Positions 1 through 9,154 of a DNA stretch of 60,034 nt are shown here, in pieces (position 1 is the first letter of the stretch; the number at the start of each line of letters is the position of its first letter). The translations under genes and the position numbers were made by a program. Below the pieces are notes generated by a model, which saw nothing but the letters and a program-made list of their open reading frames with translations, searched no databases and was not told the origin of the DNA. Source of the stretch: a virus; IMG/VR virus record IMGVR_UViG_3300045049_000120, positions 1 to 60,034 of that record, one strand, 5' to 3'.

Positions 1-688
1 TGCCTGGGATGCGCGAGAATGGGAATGTCGCATTCCCTGCGTCATACCATACCTCTGTAGTTCGCTCGCCAATTAGCCAAAGCTCGCGTTTGTCCTCGAT
101 CATCGTCACGAGCTGATCAGTGGCGACATCCTTTAGCGCAAAATAGGTGGCATCGAGCGGGGCGGTGCCATTCCAATACAGCGGAGAAGTGTAGAACGTC
201 TGTGATCCTGGCTTGTTGAATACCAGCCAGCCATCGATAAAAGCGACTCGGCTAGAGCCAAGCCATGCTTCATCAACGATTTGCTTCACAGTCTTGGCCG
301 CTAGATTCACCACATACCCATTCGGACCATCGACAATGACTGCAATGCCACCCGCACCATTGTCCCGAATGCATACTGGGCCATTGGTGGATGCGATCGT
401 GCCGATCAAGGCTGCGCTGATAGCACCAAGCGATGGAGAGGTTATCCAATATACATTGCTACCGGATACGACAATAGCAGCCGCCCCACCTGGGAGGGGC
501 CATCCTCCACGGACCGGACCCGTCCCCAATACAGCCAGAGATAGCAGCCCAGGCGTGCCAAGTAGCGCGATCGGCTCTTTGCTATTGGCATGGCGCGAAA
601 TCTCCGGATACCAGTTAACCAGTTTCTGCATGTCCTGCAGCGGCATGGGCGCCTCATAAGCCCCGCCGACGAACGGAAAGAGACTCAT
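1..688 (-). CDS. P22 gp10-like tail/DNA-stabilisation protein (partial)
   Basis: The frame stays open from the ATG at 688 to the left edge, so only about 229 N-terminal residues are seen. The N-terminus (MSLFPFVGG... then MPLQDMQKLVNWYPE) and the following beta-rich, Gly-rich sequence match what I know of the P22 gp10 packaged-DNA stabilisation (tail hub) family, which plugs the portal vertex after DNA packaging. Its place just downstream of a gp4-like gene in a P22-type order (portal, scaffold, coat, gp4, gp10) supports this. The family call is by recognition and gene order, not by search. Confidence 0.8.
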   Translation of the reverse strand, partial: MSLFPFVGGAYEAPMPLQDMQKLVNWYPEISRHANSKEPIALLGTPGLLSLAVLGTGPVRGGWPLPGGAAAIVVSGSNVYWITSPSLGAISAALIGTIASTNGPVCIRDNGAGGIAVIVDGPNGYVVNLAAKTVKQIVDEAWLGSSRVAFIDGWLVFNKPGSQTFYTSPLYWNGTAPLDATYFALKDVATDQLVTMIEDKRELWLIGERTTEVWYDAGNATFPFSRIPG

Positions 689-697
689 GGTTATCCC

Positions 698-1645
698 TTA
701 ATTGAACCCGCCGTGCAAGATCCAGCCAGCATCATTCTTGGCTTTCCCGGCAATCGCCCGATCATATTGCGCAACGCTCTGCGCCTGCGCATTCAGATTC
801 TTCACTGCCGTTTTAGCCTCTCGATAAAGCTGTTCAAGAAGCGCAGGGAATGGCATTGCGGCTCTGTAGATCGTCCACATTTCCCGACAGAGCGCAATCT
901 TCAGGAAACGGATATACCCTTGCGGCAAGGTAATCACAGTGTTCAACGTCATCGCATCCGCTAGCAGCACATCTGTCCATAGGTGCAATTCGCCAGGCTG
1001 GGAGGGAATCGGCCAGAAATATAGCGTGCCCAGTGGAATGGACATATCGTAGTAAACGATTTTTGGCCATGGCCCAGGCTGCGACTTCAATCCGATCGAT
1101 GAATATTGGTCGATCGACACCGGTTCCATTGGGTAATCGACGGCCGAATAGCCGCTACTGGTGAGCCTGGTATACGCATTCGAGATGCGCAGTGGCCGTG
1201 GTACCTTGAAATCGCCCGGCGTGGTAAAGCTGATGGTTTCCTGCGGGAGCGAGCCAGTCGCATTGGCCGACATTGTGACCGTATTTGCGCCGATGGCGGC
1301 AACAGTTGTGCCGGCAGGGATGCCGGCGCCTATGAGGTCGCCACCAACCACGATATTGCCAGGCATTGCAGTTACACCAGTGATGACATTACTGCCACCG
1401 GTTAGGACCCCAACCAGCATGCCACCAATTGGATTTCCGATGGTATAGATGCCTTTGCCGCCCTGCAGCTGCAACACGTTTTCCACACGCTGATAGCAGG
1501 CCAAATGTTCGTTGGATAGGCTATCCAGCAAATCGTTGAAAATCACTAGACCATCGTTGGCATCAGGCAGCTGTAGAACCTCACCAGGCGCATAGGAATT
1601 CATGCGCTTGAGCGCCTCTGAGATCACGTCAAGCACCGTTGCCAT
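698..1645 (-). CDS. P22 gp4-like head-completion (packaged DNA stabilisation) protein
   Basis: This 315-residue protein starts MATVLDVISEALKRMNSYAPGE and has alpha-helical ends, as in P22 gp4, which assembles on the portal to close the head and receive the tail. It is longer than the roughly 165 residues of P22 gp4. Residues about 72-140 are a Gly/Thr/Val-rich stretch containing GIPAGTTVAAIGANTVTMS, which looks like an inserted beta-rich decoration domain rather than part of the adaptor fold. It lies 9 bp upstream of the gp10-like gene in the late operon. Confidence 0.72.
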   Translation of the reverse strand: MATVLDVISEALKRMNSYAPGEVLQLPDANDGLVIFNDLLDSLSNEHLACYQRVENVLQLQGGKGIYTIGNPIGGMLVGVLTGGSNVITGVTAMPGNIVVGGDLIGAGIPAGTTVAAIGANTVTMSANATGSLPQETISFTTPGDFKVPRPLRISNAYTRLTSSGYSAVDYPMEPVSIDQYSSIGLKSQPGPWPKIVYYDMSIPLGTLYFWPIPSQPGELHLWTDVLLADAMTLNTVITLPQGYIRFLKIALCREMWTIYRAAMPFPALLEQLYREAKTAVKNLNAQAQSVAQYDRAIAGKAKNDAGWILHGGFN

Positions 1646-1651
1646 GGTCTA

Positions 1652-1879
1652 TTACTCCGTTTTCGCCTGACCAGCCTTCTTGTTCGCTGCGGAAACATCA
1701 TTTTGGCCGATAAAATCATAGGGCTCGGCACTCCATCCCTCGGTAAGCGCGGCTTGTTCTTCGTCGGGGGATGCCACAACCCTAGATCCGAAAGTGCCAG
1801 ACATCAGGACGGCCTTTACTGTCTCGGCATCGGGATATAGCGAAGGCGCGCGATATAGCATCTTCGGATAATTACTCAT
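1652..1879 (-). CDS. Small conserved-type late protein, unknown function
   Basis: This 75-residue acidic protein begins MSNYPKMLYRAP and contains a GW(S)AEPYD-like segment. Similar short proteins are common between coat and gp4 genes of P22-like phages, but I cannot assign a role. It is preceded by a hairpin at 1896-1915 (CCAGGGGC, four-base loop, GCCCCTGG) that lacks a T-run and may protect mRNA rather than terminate it. Confidence 0.6.
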   Translation of the reverse strand: MSNYPKMLYRAPSLYPDAETVKAVLMSGTFGSRVVASPDEEQAALTEGWSAEPYDFIGQNDVSAANKKAGQAKTE

Positions 1880-1918
1880 GGGACATTCCTCATGACCAGG
1901 GGCCGAAGCCCCTGGCGG

Positions 1919-2317
1919 TTAGAACGAGTTCAGATAGCCACTGCCTGCGGCAATGCTTTCATTCGGCTGCGGACGCGCCACCAAGAAGGTATACGAGCCT
2001 GCATTCGGAGTGATCGGAGAAGCAGTGAGATTGCCAAAAACGATGGTGATCTTATCCGGCGTAGTGGTATCCGCAACTGCATCTACGATGATCAGGCCAG
2101 CCTGAAAGGCACCAGGCGACGACAGCCAAAGCAGTTGATCGCCGGGCTGAGTGCCCAGGCCAACAGCAGTGAAGGACTGCTGCGCCGTTGTATTGGCCGC
2201 CACACTTGCAGGAGTAATACTGGCCGTCTGAAGCGATGCCAGCTTCTGGATATTGCCGACAGGGGACTGCGGTACGGGGTTTGCGGAAATCGCTGGTCCC
2301 GGATTGGTATTCGACAT
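1919..2317 (-). CDS. Probable head decoration or accessory virion protein
   Basis: This 132-residue protein has no obvious membrane or enzymatic motif. It is rich in Ala, Thr, Pro and Gly, with alternating hydrophobic residues suggesting a beta-sandwich. It sits directly downstream of the coat gene, where capsid-decorating proteins are often found. The role is inferred from position only. Confidence 0.5.
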   Translation of the reverse strand: MSNTNPGPAISANPVPQSPVGNIQKLASLQTASITPASVAANTTAQQSFTAVGLGTQPGDQLLWLSSPGAFQAGLIIVDAVADTTTPDKITIVFGNLTASPITPNAGSYTFLVARPQPNESIAAGSGYLNSF

Positions 2318-2334
2318 TGTCGATTCTCCTGGAA

Positions 2335-2362
2335 GAGAAAAAGGCCGCGCGAAAGCGGCCTT
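2335..2362 (-). terminator. Terminator-like hairpin after coat gene
   Basis: Reading the minus strand, AAGGCCGC and GCGGCCTT form an 8-bp stem followed by TTTTTCTC. It lies just past the coat stop and probably attenuates transcription so that coat is made in excess over downstream genes. Confidence 0.7.
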
Positions 2363-2370
2363 AAAATGGG

Positions 2371-3687
2371 TTAACCGGCGATACGGCAGGCCAGTTCACG
2401 ATACAACGATGCCCAGCCATAGAGCACATCCATACGGGTAGGAATAGCATCGTTGTTGATGGTGTACTGGCGCACTACACGGATGCTCAGGCCGGTTTGT
2501 TTGTCTGCGGCACGTCCGGCAAAATGCACACCATCCGGCAATTCCAGATCAGCCGTTGCCAGGGTGAAGGCATCGCGGTGGAAGGCCATCGACTGCGGGC
2601 TATAGGTATTGGCTGAACCGAATACGGTGATGGCAGCATTGTTCACTGGGGCTGCGCTCACGTTCTGGAACTGGCCTGCGCTAATGATTGCCGGAGCAAT
2701 CGTCAGCTGCAGATTGCCAGAGCCGTCCGAAGTGTATTGACCGCCTACAACTTGGCCGAACGAATTGGTGATGGCAGTGAATGTGCCGTTCGACGGCGTA
2801 CCCACCGGCGGACGAACCACGAATTGACGCAGCTGATTGGAACCCCACTGTGCACGGTTCTGCGGGTTCACCGCATATACGCCGGCAATCGTGATTACGT
2901 CACCCACATTCACTACGTTGGTAGAGGCAGTCCACCCAGTGGTATACAGCGTGCCGCTATCGGACCAGCCAGACGTCAGCAATGCAGACGAAGTGCCGCC
3001 CGTTCCGAATTTCGGAGAGCCACCCTGGGCGCCCACGCTGTACGAGTTGACGTTCTGGTCCTGATACCAGTCGAAGCCGAGGGTATCACGGCCAAGCAGC
3101 CCCTTTTTATACATCTCGCCGATAGTGGCCTGCGGATTGAACAGTCCTTTCAGCGCATCCGCCATACTGATCATGCTGAACGGATCCAGCACAATGCAGC
3201 GTTCACCACCGTCCGGCGCGGCCTCCGAGTCCAAGACAGCTTTGGCCGTCAGTGCAGTCAGGGCAGCTGTTGGCTTGGTGCCAGGCGTGCCCACCGCATT
3301 GGCGGTATTCTGATAGGCGAATTGCAGGCCATCATAGTCGATTTTGTTGGCGATGGCAGCCACAGCTGGTTTCAGCAAGCGGCGGCTGAAATCGTCCATG
3401 GATAGCAAGAGATCAGCCGTACTGAATTGGGTATCGACGTGAAATTGCGTGGTCAGCGTAACAGGCACGCTGGATTCCACGAAATCCTCCACATTCAGCG
3501 CCGGACCTACGGTGCCTTTGAAGCGCGCCGGCTTGCGGACGTTCACGGTATAGCCGATCTTTGCACCGGGGATGGCGAACTTGTCGTCATATTCCTTCTT
3601 CACCTTGTCGGTGAACACGCATTCGTTTTCCAGCACCATCAACGCTTCGTTGGTGATGTCAGAAATGGTGAGTAGGTTGTTGGCCAT
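2371..3687 (-). CDS. Major coat protein, P22 gp5-like
   Basis: This 438-residue protein begins MANNLLTISDITNEALMVLE and continues with a KIGYTVNVRKPARF segment. Both are typical of the P22-type coat family (HK97 fold with an inserted I-domain), the shell subunit of the procapsid. Length agrees with P22 gp5 (430). A Gly/Ser/Thr-rich stretch around residues 205-300 probably corresponds to the inserted surface domain. It follows the scaffold gene after a terminator-like hairpin, as in other P22-like phages. Confidence 0.88.
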   Translation of the reverse strand: MANNLLTISDITNEALMVLENECVFTDKVKKEYDDKFAIPGAKIGYTVNVRKPARFKGTVGPALNVEDFVESSVPVTLTTQFHVDTQFSTADLLLSMDDFSRRLLKPAVAAIANKIDYDGLQFAYQNTANAVGTPGTKPTAALTALTAKAVLDSEAAPDGGERCIVLDPFSMISMADALKGLFNPQATIGEMYKKGLLGRDTLGFDWYQDQNVNSYSVGAQGGSPKFGTGGTSSALLTSGWSDSGTLYTTGWTASTNVVNVGDVITIAGVYAVNPQNRAQWGSNQLRQFVVRPPVGTPSNGTFTAITNSFGQVVGGQYTSDGSGNLQLTIAPAIISAGQFQNVSAAPVNNAAITVFGSANTYSPQSMAFHRDAFTLATADLELPDGVHFAGRAADKQTGLSIRVVRQYTINNDAIPTRMDVLYGWASLYRELACRIAG

Positions 3688-3702
3688 TTAGGCTCTCCAG
3701 AA

Positions 3703-3730
3703 ACGACAAAACCCCGCGCAAAGCGGGGTT
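3703..3730 (-). terminator. Hairpin between scaffold and coat genes
   Basis: On the minus strand AACCCCGC and GCGGGGTT pair and are followed by TTGTCGTTT. It lies between the scaffold stop and coat start, so it is more likely a partial terminator or processing site than a full stop. Confidence 0.6.
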
Positions 3731-3753
3731 CATCTGAGGGATAGGCTTTTGCG

Positions 3754-4662
3754 CTATCGCCGGCGCTGCGCCGCCTGCTGGGCGGCACGGTGCGCTTTAT
3801 ATTCCTGATACGTCATCTGGCTAGTTGGCTTTTCCACTGGCGTACTGGCGTTTTTCAGGGGATCGATTGGCGGTGGCGCTTTCGATGTTTCAGGTTGTTT
3901 GGCAGCTGGTTGAACTGATTGCTGATTTGGCTTTTGCACTGGCGCAGCCATGGCATCCTCAAGGCGCCCGAGCATCTTCAATGCCTCTGTTGGACTCATC
4001 GCCATCAGCTTGCGCGCCTCTTCCGGATGTTGAGCAAAGTGATAGGCCAATTGCGGGCCATAATCGCTCTCCACCACTGCGGCAAAGAGGTGATTCGGCA
4101 GCTCAATGGACGAATTGCCAACGACTTCATCGAAGTCGGTCAGATCCGCTTTGGCCGCCTCCAGTCTGCGCTGCCAGTTGTCAGCAAGTTGCCGCTGGGC
4201 TGCCTGCACGTTTGCTGTCTCTTGCTCCTGCTCGCGCTCCTTGATGCGCTGATCAACTTTCCAGTCTGTCAGTGCTTCCTGGTAGTCGGCATCGCTCACA
4301 AATTGCGAGCGTTCTGGCCTTGGATCATCTTTCGCCGGTTGCACATTGGGCTGGGCGTGCAGCCGTTGCCGCACTTCTTCCAGTTCGGCCTGGAGTTGGG
4401 CAACACGCGCATTAGCATCGCTTTCGCGTGCGCGCGCCTCATTGCGCTCATGGCGGGTTTTGATGAGTTCCTCTACCAGCGGCTTGCGCGGTTTATGCTG
4501 GCTGTTTTGTTGCTGTTCGGCGATCTGTGTTTCAGCCAGTGGATTGCCATCGTCACCGGTATTTTCAGGCGAGGCTTGCGTTTCGGCCGGGGGTTTCTGC
4601 GTATCGCCTATCAGTTGGGCCATCAGGGTTTCAGAGGTAACAACAGTGCGTGATTCAGACAT
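3754..4662 (-). CDS. Scaffolding protein
   Basis: About 302 residues, highly charged and Gln/Glu/Ala-rich, with a predicted coiled coil from about residue 65 to 170 and a basic C-terminus ending AQQAAQRRR. P22-type scaffolding proteins have a similar length (303) and a basic C-terminal coat-binding helix. I chose the ATG that begins MSESRTVV over one seven codons earlier. It lies between portal and coat as expected. It directs procapsid assembly and is then released. Confidence 0.8.
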   Translation of the reverse strand: MSESRTVVTSETLMAQLIGDTQKPPAETQASPENTGDDGNPLAETQIAEQQQNSQHKPRKPLVEELIKTRHERNEARARESDANARVAQLQAELEEVRQRLHAQPNVQPAKDDPRPERSQFVSDADYQEALTDWKVDQRIKEREQEQETANVQAAQRQLADNWQRRLEAAKADLTDFDEVVGNSSIELPNHLFAAVVESDYGPQLAYHFAQHPEEARKLMAMSPTEALKMLGRLEDAMAAPVQKPNQQSVQPAAKQPETSKAPPPIDPLKNASTPVEKPTSQMTYQEYKAHRAAQQAAQRRR

Positions 4663-4760
4663 GGATAACTCCACGAGGCCCACATATGAAAACGCCCAGC
4701 GCGGCTGTGGGCACCGGGCTAGGCAGGGTATTTCTATAAGGTTCAGCTATTCAGCCGTAT

Positions 4761-6791
4761 TCAATGGGTTGCTTCATTGTCTATCCTGCCCTGCGCCTTG
4801 GCCGCCTCTTTCTGCAGATCCAAGTGTGCCAGGATCAAGGCAATCTGATCTTGCATGTGCTGGACTGTCACGGCGGTCGCATCTCGACTCTCAACGTCAT
4901 GACGCTTCGTCATGTCCTGCATTTCAGTGCGACGGTCCTGGCCTTCCTGTTTCACCTGCTCGACGCTTAGTCGATATTTCTGGTCCAGCGTGAGCTGCTG
5001 AACTTGTTGTCCAAGCTGCTGATTCTGCGCCTGCAGCTGTGCAATCAAAGATTTTGCTTCTTCTGGAATATTATCCGGAAGATTTTGCGCCGCCTGAGCA
5101 ATCGGATTGGCTGCAGCAAGTCGATCGGCGATGAGGTCTGCGCCCGGCCAATCGAACTGGCGGAACACAATATCATCCGCAATTGCGGAAACCCTCTCTC
5201 CCAGAGGAGTGGCCAGCATCTGCAGCATATGGTCCGCGGCGTCCTGGCGCTTGGTTTGATAGCCAGGCCCCGTATCGATCACCACATCGTATTCACCCAC
5301 CGTTACATCATTCAGAACTGCAGCAATGGCACCAGCTTCATCGAGCTGTTTCTGATTGATCGTCATGCTGGATGGAACACCGTCCTCGCCGATGATACGA
5401 ATCGTACGCTCGGTATCGTAGTAATGCGGGATGAGGTCCAGAATGATCTTGCCGGTGTGGCGAATCGATCGACACAGATTGTCATAGAAGTGGAAGTTGG
5501 ACATATCCGACTGCCGCTGGCGACGCTGCACCATTACGCCGGATGTTTCCTGGCCCGCTGCGCCGAGCGCTGGGTCGAACATCCCAGCCACGGCTTTCAT
5601 ATCCTCGCTGGCCCCCATGGCGGCATTGATCTGCGCTGCCGGCATGCCCTGGGGTTCTAGCCTCTGCGGGGGTGGGACCGGTGTACCGTCTTGAACGGTC
5701 GGCTTATAGGGCAAATACGCATAGGATTTCTGGTTAGCAGCATTCCAGACATCCTCATAGCCTTCTATCTGCTCTTCAGCCACCAGCCATGGCGCTTTAG
5801 GTGCAAGCGCAACTACCTCAGTTTCTGCAGAACGCCAGAAATTATACATGCGCTGAGGATCCTGCAGCGCGCGTACCATACCATAACGGATTACTTTCCC
5901 CTCTAGCTCATATTCAGCGCCATAGACAGGAACGACTGGAATCCAACGCCCAGGCCATTCTCGCGTTTCAAGCACTTCCAGCGCGGTCATCTTGTACCAC
6001 ATAACACGACGCCTGGTGCTATTGCGCTCATGGGCAACGGAAATCCCTGCGGCTTTCAGGGCGGCCATATCTATCTGTGATTTGTAGCGAACTTGGCCAT
6101 TGCTGAGCATGCACAATACATCTGCCGTATGCTCAACCTTCCAATACTCGGCAATTCGTATTTCATCTTGCCGTGCCCACACATGCAGGTCATCACCACT
6201 GCCGAGCGCGCGGAAGTCTACCCATTGAGCACGCGGGTATTTGCGCTCGAACTGCTTCTTGGTCACGAGATCGGTAATGATGCACCACTCAGCATCACTG
6301 CCGTCCGGCGCAGTGCTATTCGGATCCATATAGACCGTGAACGGATTGCGCACACGGTCTATGTACAGTTCCTGATCAAAGCTATCCTCGCGCACATAAC
6401 GCGACGCGACACGCCAATAGCCCCAACCCATTCGTACTTGGAAGTCGGCGCCAGTATCGTAGGCGGTATCTGCATTGCTGTTGACCTGGATATGCCTCAT
6501 CAATCCGGCAATGACCTTTGCCTTTTCCTTATCTGCGCCATCAGCTACTGGGTGAACGGAAATGCGTGGCCGCTGCTCCCGCATATTGTTCACAGCTTGG
6601 CGCACAAAGCTATCGGTTTTGTTGATGGTCAAACATGGGCGATGCTCAAGCTCTCTGGCAGTCTGAATAAAAGCCGGCCACTGATCGCCAGCAGCAAACT
6701 TCAGATCAAGGAGCGCCTCTGCACGGTTCTGCGACTCAGCCTCTACCGCGATCTTAAGCGCCTCCTGGCATTCCCTGATGATCGCGCTCAT
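4761..6791 (-). CDS. Portal protein, P22 gp1-like
   Basis: 676 residues from the ATG one base after the terminase stop (start MSAIIRECQEALK). The size and text (AAGDQWPAF; NKTDSFVRQAVNNMREQRPRI) fit the large P22-type portal family. The family forms the dodecameric DNA channel and the terminase dock. The C-terminus from about residue 580 is Gln-rich helical coiled coil (QLQAQNQQLGQQVQQL), matching the long helical barrel of P22 portals. Spacing to the terminase gene implies translational coupling. Confidence 0.88.
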   Translation of the reverse strand: MSAIIRECQEALKIAVEAESQNRAEALLDLKFAAGDQWPAFIQTARELEHRPCLTINKTDSFVRQAVNNMREQRPRISVHPVADGADKEKAKVIAGLMRHIQVNSNADTAYDTGADFQVRMGWGYWRVASRYVREDSFDQELYIDRVRNPFTVYMDPNSTAPDGSDAEWCIITDLVTKKQFERKYPRAQWVDFRALGSGDDLHVWARQDEIRIAEYWKVEHTADVLCMLSNGQVRYKSQIDMAALKAAGISVAHERNSTRRRVMWYKMTALEVLETREWPGRWIPVVPVYGAEYELEGKVIRYGMVRALQDPQRMYNFWRSAETEVVALAPKAPWLVAEEQIEGYEDVWNAANQKSYAYLPYKPTVQDGTPVPPPQRLEPQGMPAAQINAAMGASEDMKAVAGMFDPALGAAGQETSGVMVQRRQRQSDMSNFHFYDNLCRSIRHTGKIILDLIPHYYDTERTIRIIGEDGVPSSMTINQKQLDEAGAIAAVLNDVTVGEYDVVIDTGPGYQTKRQDAADHMLQMLATPLGERVSAIADDIVFRQFDWPGADLIADRLAAANPIAQAAQNLPDNIPEEAKSLIAQLQAQNQQLGQQVQQLTLDQKYRLSVEQVKQEGQDRRTEMQDMTKRHDVESRDATAVTVQHMQDQIALILAHLDLQKEAAKAQGRIDNEATH

Positions 6792-6792
6792 A

Positions 6793-8037
6793 TTATCCCA
6801 TCCATCCACCCGGTCCAGTTGGCACCACAATGCGGCGCCGTGGCTCGGCCGTGACTATGTTTCGCTTGATCGCGCGTCTCGCCCCTTCGCAGGCATAGCG
6901 CAATGCATCGATCACATGGTTGTTCTTATCTTCCAAGAGCGGCACGACCTGCCCAGTCAGCGGATCCGTTTTATAGCTGTAAAGCGTCAATTCATCGATC
7001 GTATGCTTGCAGCGTGGATGCACGATGATATCGAAGCTCTTCAGGAACTCAATGCCTTCTTCTAGGCTCTTTGATCCCTTGATGGCCGCTGTAATACGCG
7101 GAAACCCATGCTTCTGCATATGGCTGATAGTCTCAGGCCTTGCGCTATCAGCCGTAATTGGCCATCTCTCTGCCTCGGGCACGCTCATGAACAACTCGGG
7201 GAGGTTAACAATCTCGCAACCGACCTGATACGCCTCATAGTCGATATAAAGCGCATTACCTTCGATGCTGCAACGGATGAGAACCGAAGGATCCACCGAA
7301 AACCCCCAGTCCGCCCCGAGCCGGAAAATCGTTCCCGCAGGCCGCTCGAATTCTTCTATACGCCAGTTTCTGAATACCCGAGCTTCGCTGTTTCGCTGAT
7401 ATTCACCAAGCCAGATATGCGCATATTTGTCGGGGTCTCGACGCCGGTCGTACTCCATTTCGTCAACCAGCGTGGTTTCGTTGAACCACGGATTGTCAAA
7501 ATAGTTGGCCTCAACCACTACTGCGCCTGGCGGCAATTCCTCGCCACGGAGCAGGACATCTACAGGATCAGTTGGCTTTGATGGATTCCAGGAAAACCAT
7601 AACTCCGAACCAGGCTTACGAATCGTCGGACGAAGCATATCCAGGGAGCGCTGGCTAAGCGTTTGCGCCTCTTCCACCCACGCCCTGTCAAACCCCTCGA
7701 GGGATTTAATCGACTCCGCAGTATGGTTCTGCATGCCCTGGAAAATGATCAGGCCGCCATGAATGCTCTTTATCTTCGCGTCCTGCACTTCGAAGTAATA
7801 TCCTGCATTCAGTTTCTCGATTTTATGCTCTAGCAGCTTCTTCACTGACTGATCAAGCGACTTCTGATTTTCACGAATGCAGACTGCATCTATCTTCGAA
7901 GTAGCGGATTCCTCGATCAATAACTCGCCGAAGAAATGCGATTTTCCCGAACCACGGCCGCCTCGAGCCCCTTTATATCGCGCAGGTTCGAGCAAAGGCA
8001 CGAACACGCGCGGAGTGAGGATTTCGAGGCTTTGCAT
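6793..8037 (-). CDS. Terminase large subunit (packaging ATPase/nuclease)
   Basis: 414 residues. A Walker A motif is visible at residues 26-33 (GGRGSGKS) and a Walker B-like AWVEEA at about 119-124, followed by an Arg-rich segment of the ATPase domain. The C-terminal half has RLGADWGFSVDPSV, the first acidic cluster of the RNase H-like headful nuclease. It drives DNA into the procapsid together with the small subunit encoded immediately upstream. Length is slightly short of P22 gp2 (499) but complete for the PBSX/Terminase_3 type. Confidence 0.88.
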   Translation of the reverse strand: MQSLEILTPRVFVPLLEPARYKGARGGRGSGKSHFFGELLIEESATSKIDAVCIRENQKSLDQSVKKLLEHKIEKLNAGYYFEVQDAKIKSIHGGLIIFQGMQNHTAESIKSLEGFDRAWVEEAQTLSQRSLDMLRPTIRKPGSELWFSWNPSKPTDPVDVLLRGEELPPGAVVVEANYFDNPWFNETTLVDEMEYDRRRDPDKYAHIWLGEYQRNSEARVFRNWRIEEFERPAGTIFRLGADWGFSVDPSVLIRCSIEGNALYIDYEAYQVGCEIVNLPELFMSVPEAERWPITADSARPETISHMQKHGFPRITAAIKGSKSLEEGIEFLKSFDIIVHPRCKHTIDELTLYSYKTDPLTGQVVPLLEDKNNHVIDALRYACEGARRAIKRNIVTAEPRRRIVVPTGPGGWMG

Positions 8038-8038
8038 A

Positions 8039-8470
8039 TCAAGTCTTCGGGTCGATCACTCTGCGAGTAATGGTCTCAATCTTGCCGGAGTGATTTACCT
8101 CGGCTTCTACTTTGTCACGCCATTTTGCCGACTGACGGTTCTTGAGCCAGAATATTGCAGCCGTGGTATCGGGGGGGTAATGCTTAACCAGCGGTGTCTC
8201 GACTATCGCGCCATCAATCACGCGAATATCTACATCCGGATGCTCGTATCCTGTGGCGCGCTTGAACAGCTTGTCAGCCACTTCAGCGTCGGCCAAATCC
8301 TTGCCATTCCTTATGGACTCAAGAAATTCAGGATATGCTGTTTTCCAATTGTTGATCGTCTGCTCGGATACCCCGAAGAAATCGGCGAGTTCTTTGTCAG
8401 TTGCACCAAGGCGGCACAGCTTACGCGCCTGCTCGGCAAAGACATCGCAGTACTTAGGCGGCCTGCTCAT
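8039..8470 (-). CDS. Terminase small subunit
   Basis: 143 residues from the ATG starting MSRPPKYCDVFAEQ. Residues about 20-45 (GATDKELADFFGVSEQTINNWK) form a helix-turn-helix typical of small terminase subunits that recognise the packaging site. The C-terminal AIFWLKNRQSAKWRDK is a family hallmark. The start lies inside the preceding gene, consistent with coupled translation. Confidence 0.85.
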   Translation of the reverse strand: MSRPPKYCDVFAEQARKLCRLGATDKELADFFGVSEQTINNWKTAYPEFLESIRNGKDLADAEVADKLFKRATGYEHPDVDIRVIDGAIVETPLVKHYPPDTTAAIFWLKNRQSAKWRDKVEAEVNHSGKIETITRRVIDPKT

Positions 8471-8777
8471 TTTCAAACACCCAACAGACATCCGCTTCTT
8501 GCATGATCAAGTAACGCTGTCCGTCCTCGTAATGCTCTCGATAGTCAAATTCGCCGAATGCGATTCGATCGCCAACTTTCACATCCAGGGGAATACGCTT
8601 CCCAGCCTTGTTCAGCTTCCCTGGGCCAACAGCCATGACAGCACCCGTGCGCCCAAGATGCTCTTGGCTCGAAGCGAGTAGCGATTCTCGGGTCTTCACG
8701 ATTAGCCCGGCAGCCGTGATGTCATCGCGATAGGCATCAGGAAGCACCGCAATGCGGTCTTCAGTTGGCTGAATCAT
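8454..8777 (-). CDS. Phage GroES-like co-chaperonin
   Basis: This 107-residue protein has the Cpn10 pattern along its whole length: IQPTEDRIAVLP at the N-terminus, GLIV, a mobile-loop region around residues 25-42, GAVMAVGPG, PLDVKVGDRIAFGE and LIMQEADVCWVFE. It probably caps the host GroEL to fold the coat protein, as T4 gp31 does for T4. The mobile loop (KTRESLLASSQEHLG) is longer than in bacterial GroES. It lies between the terminase small subunit and two small late genes, overlapping both neighbours. Confidence 0.82.
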   Translation of the reverse strand: MIQPTEDRIAVLPDAYRDDITAAGLIVKTRESLLASSQEHLGRTGAVMAVGPGKLNKAGKRIPLDVKVGDRIAFGEFDYREHYEDGQRYLIMQEADVCWVFENEQAA

Positions 8778-8926
8778 TTGCGGATTTCTTTCTTCTTTGG
8801 GCGCTTGACGTTGTAAGCAATCGCAATCGCCTGCTTAAGGGGCATCCCAGGATGGGCGTTCTTCTCGGTCCGGATATTCTGGCTGATCGCTTGCTTGCTT
8901 AGGCTGCTCAATAGCGGCACGGTCAT
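8774..8926 (-). CDS. 50-residue basic late protein
   Basis: Start ATG at 8926, stop TGA overlapping the GroES-like start (ATGA). Sequence has AISQNIRTE, then PLKQAIAIAYNVKR and a Lys-rich tail. The pattern (x)QAIAIAY-V is one I recognise from a recurrent family of short phage proteins of unknown function. Tight overlaps on both sides support it being translated. Confidence 0.6.
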   Translation of the reverse strand: MTVPLLSSLSKQAISQNIRTEKNAHPGMPLKQAIAIAYNVKRPKKKEIRK

Positions 8927-9144
8927 TTCCTTTCGGTCTCAAAGCGCACCGCTTTGATCAGGTTCTCCATTCCCGCAACAAGCTGCCTTTCTGCTTCGGA
9001 GAGGGCTATTTCGGCATCTGGGCATGGCTCACCACTGCGCCTGCGCATTTCCAAGCGGCGCCTAGTGTAATCCAGCAAAACGGCTACATCGCCGCATGTT
9101 TCTTCTGTCTCCCGTTCCCAGCGTGTCTTGTCATTCGCGGCCAT
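8923..9144 (-). CDS. Small hypothetical, first gene of late operon A
   Basis: 73 residues from the ATG at 9144 (MAANDKTRWERETEETCGD). Charged and mostly helical, with no recognised domain. It is the first gene after the late promoter and terminator of prophage A and overlaps the next gene by four bases. Confidence 0.55.
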   Translation of the reverse strand: MAANDKTRWERETEETCGDVAVLLDYTRRRLEMRRRSGEPCPDAEIALSEAERQLVAGMENLIKAVRFETERK

Positions 9145-9154
9145 TCTGACCTCG

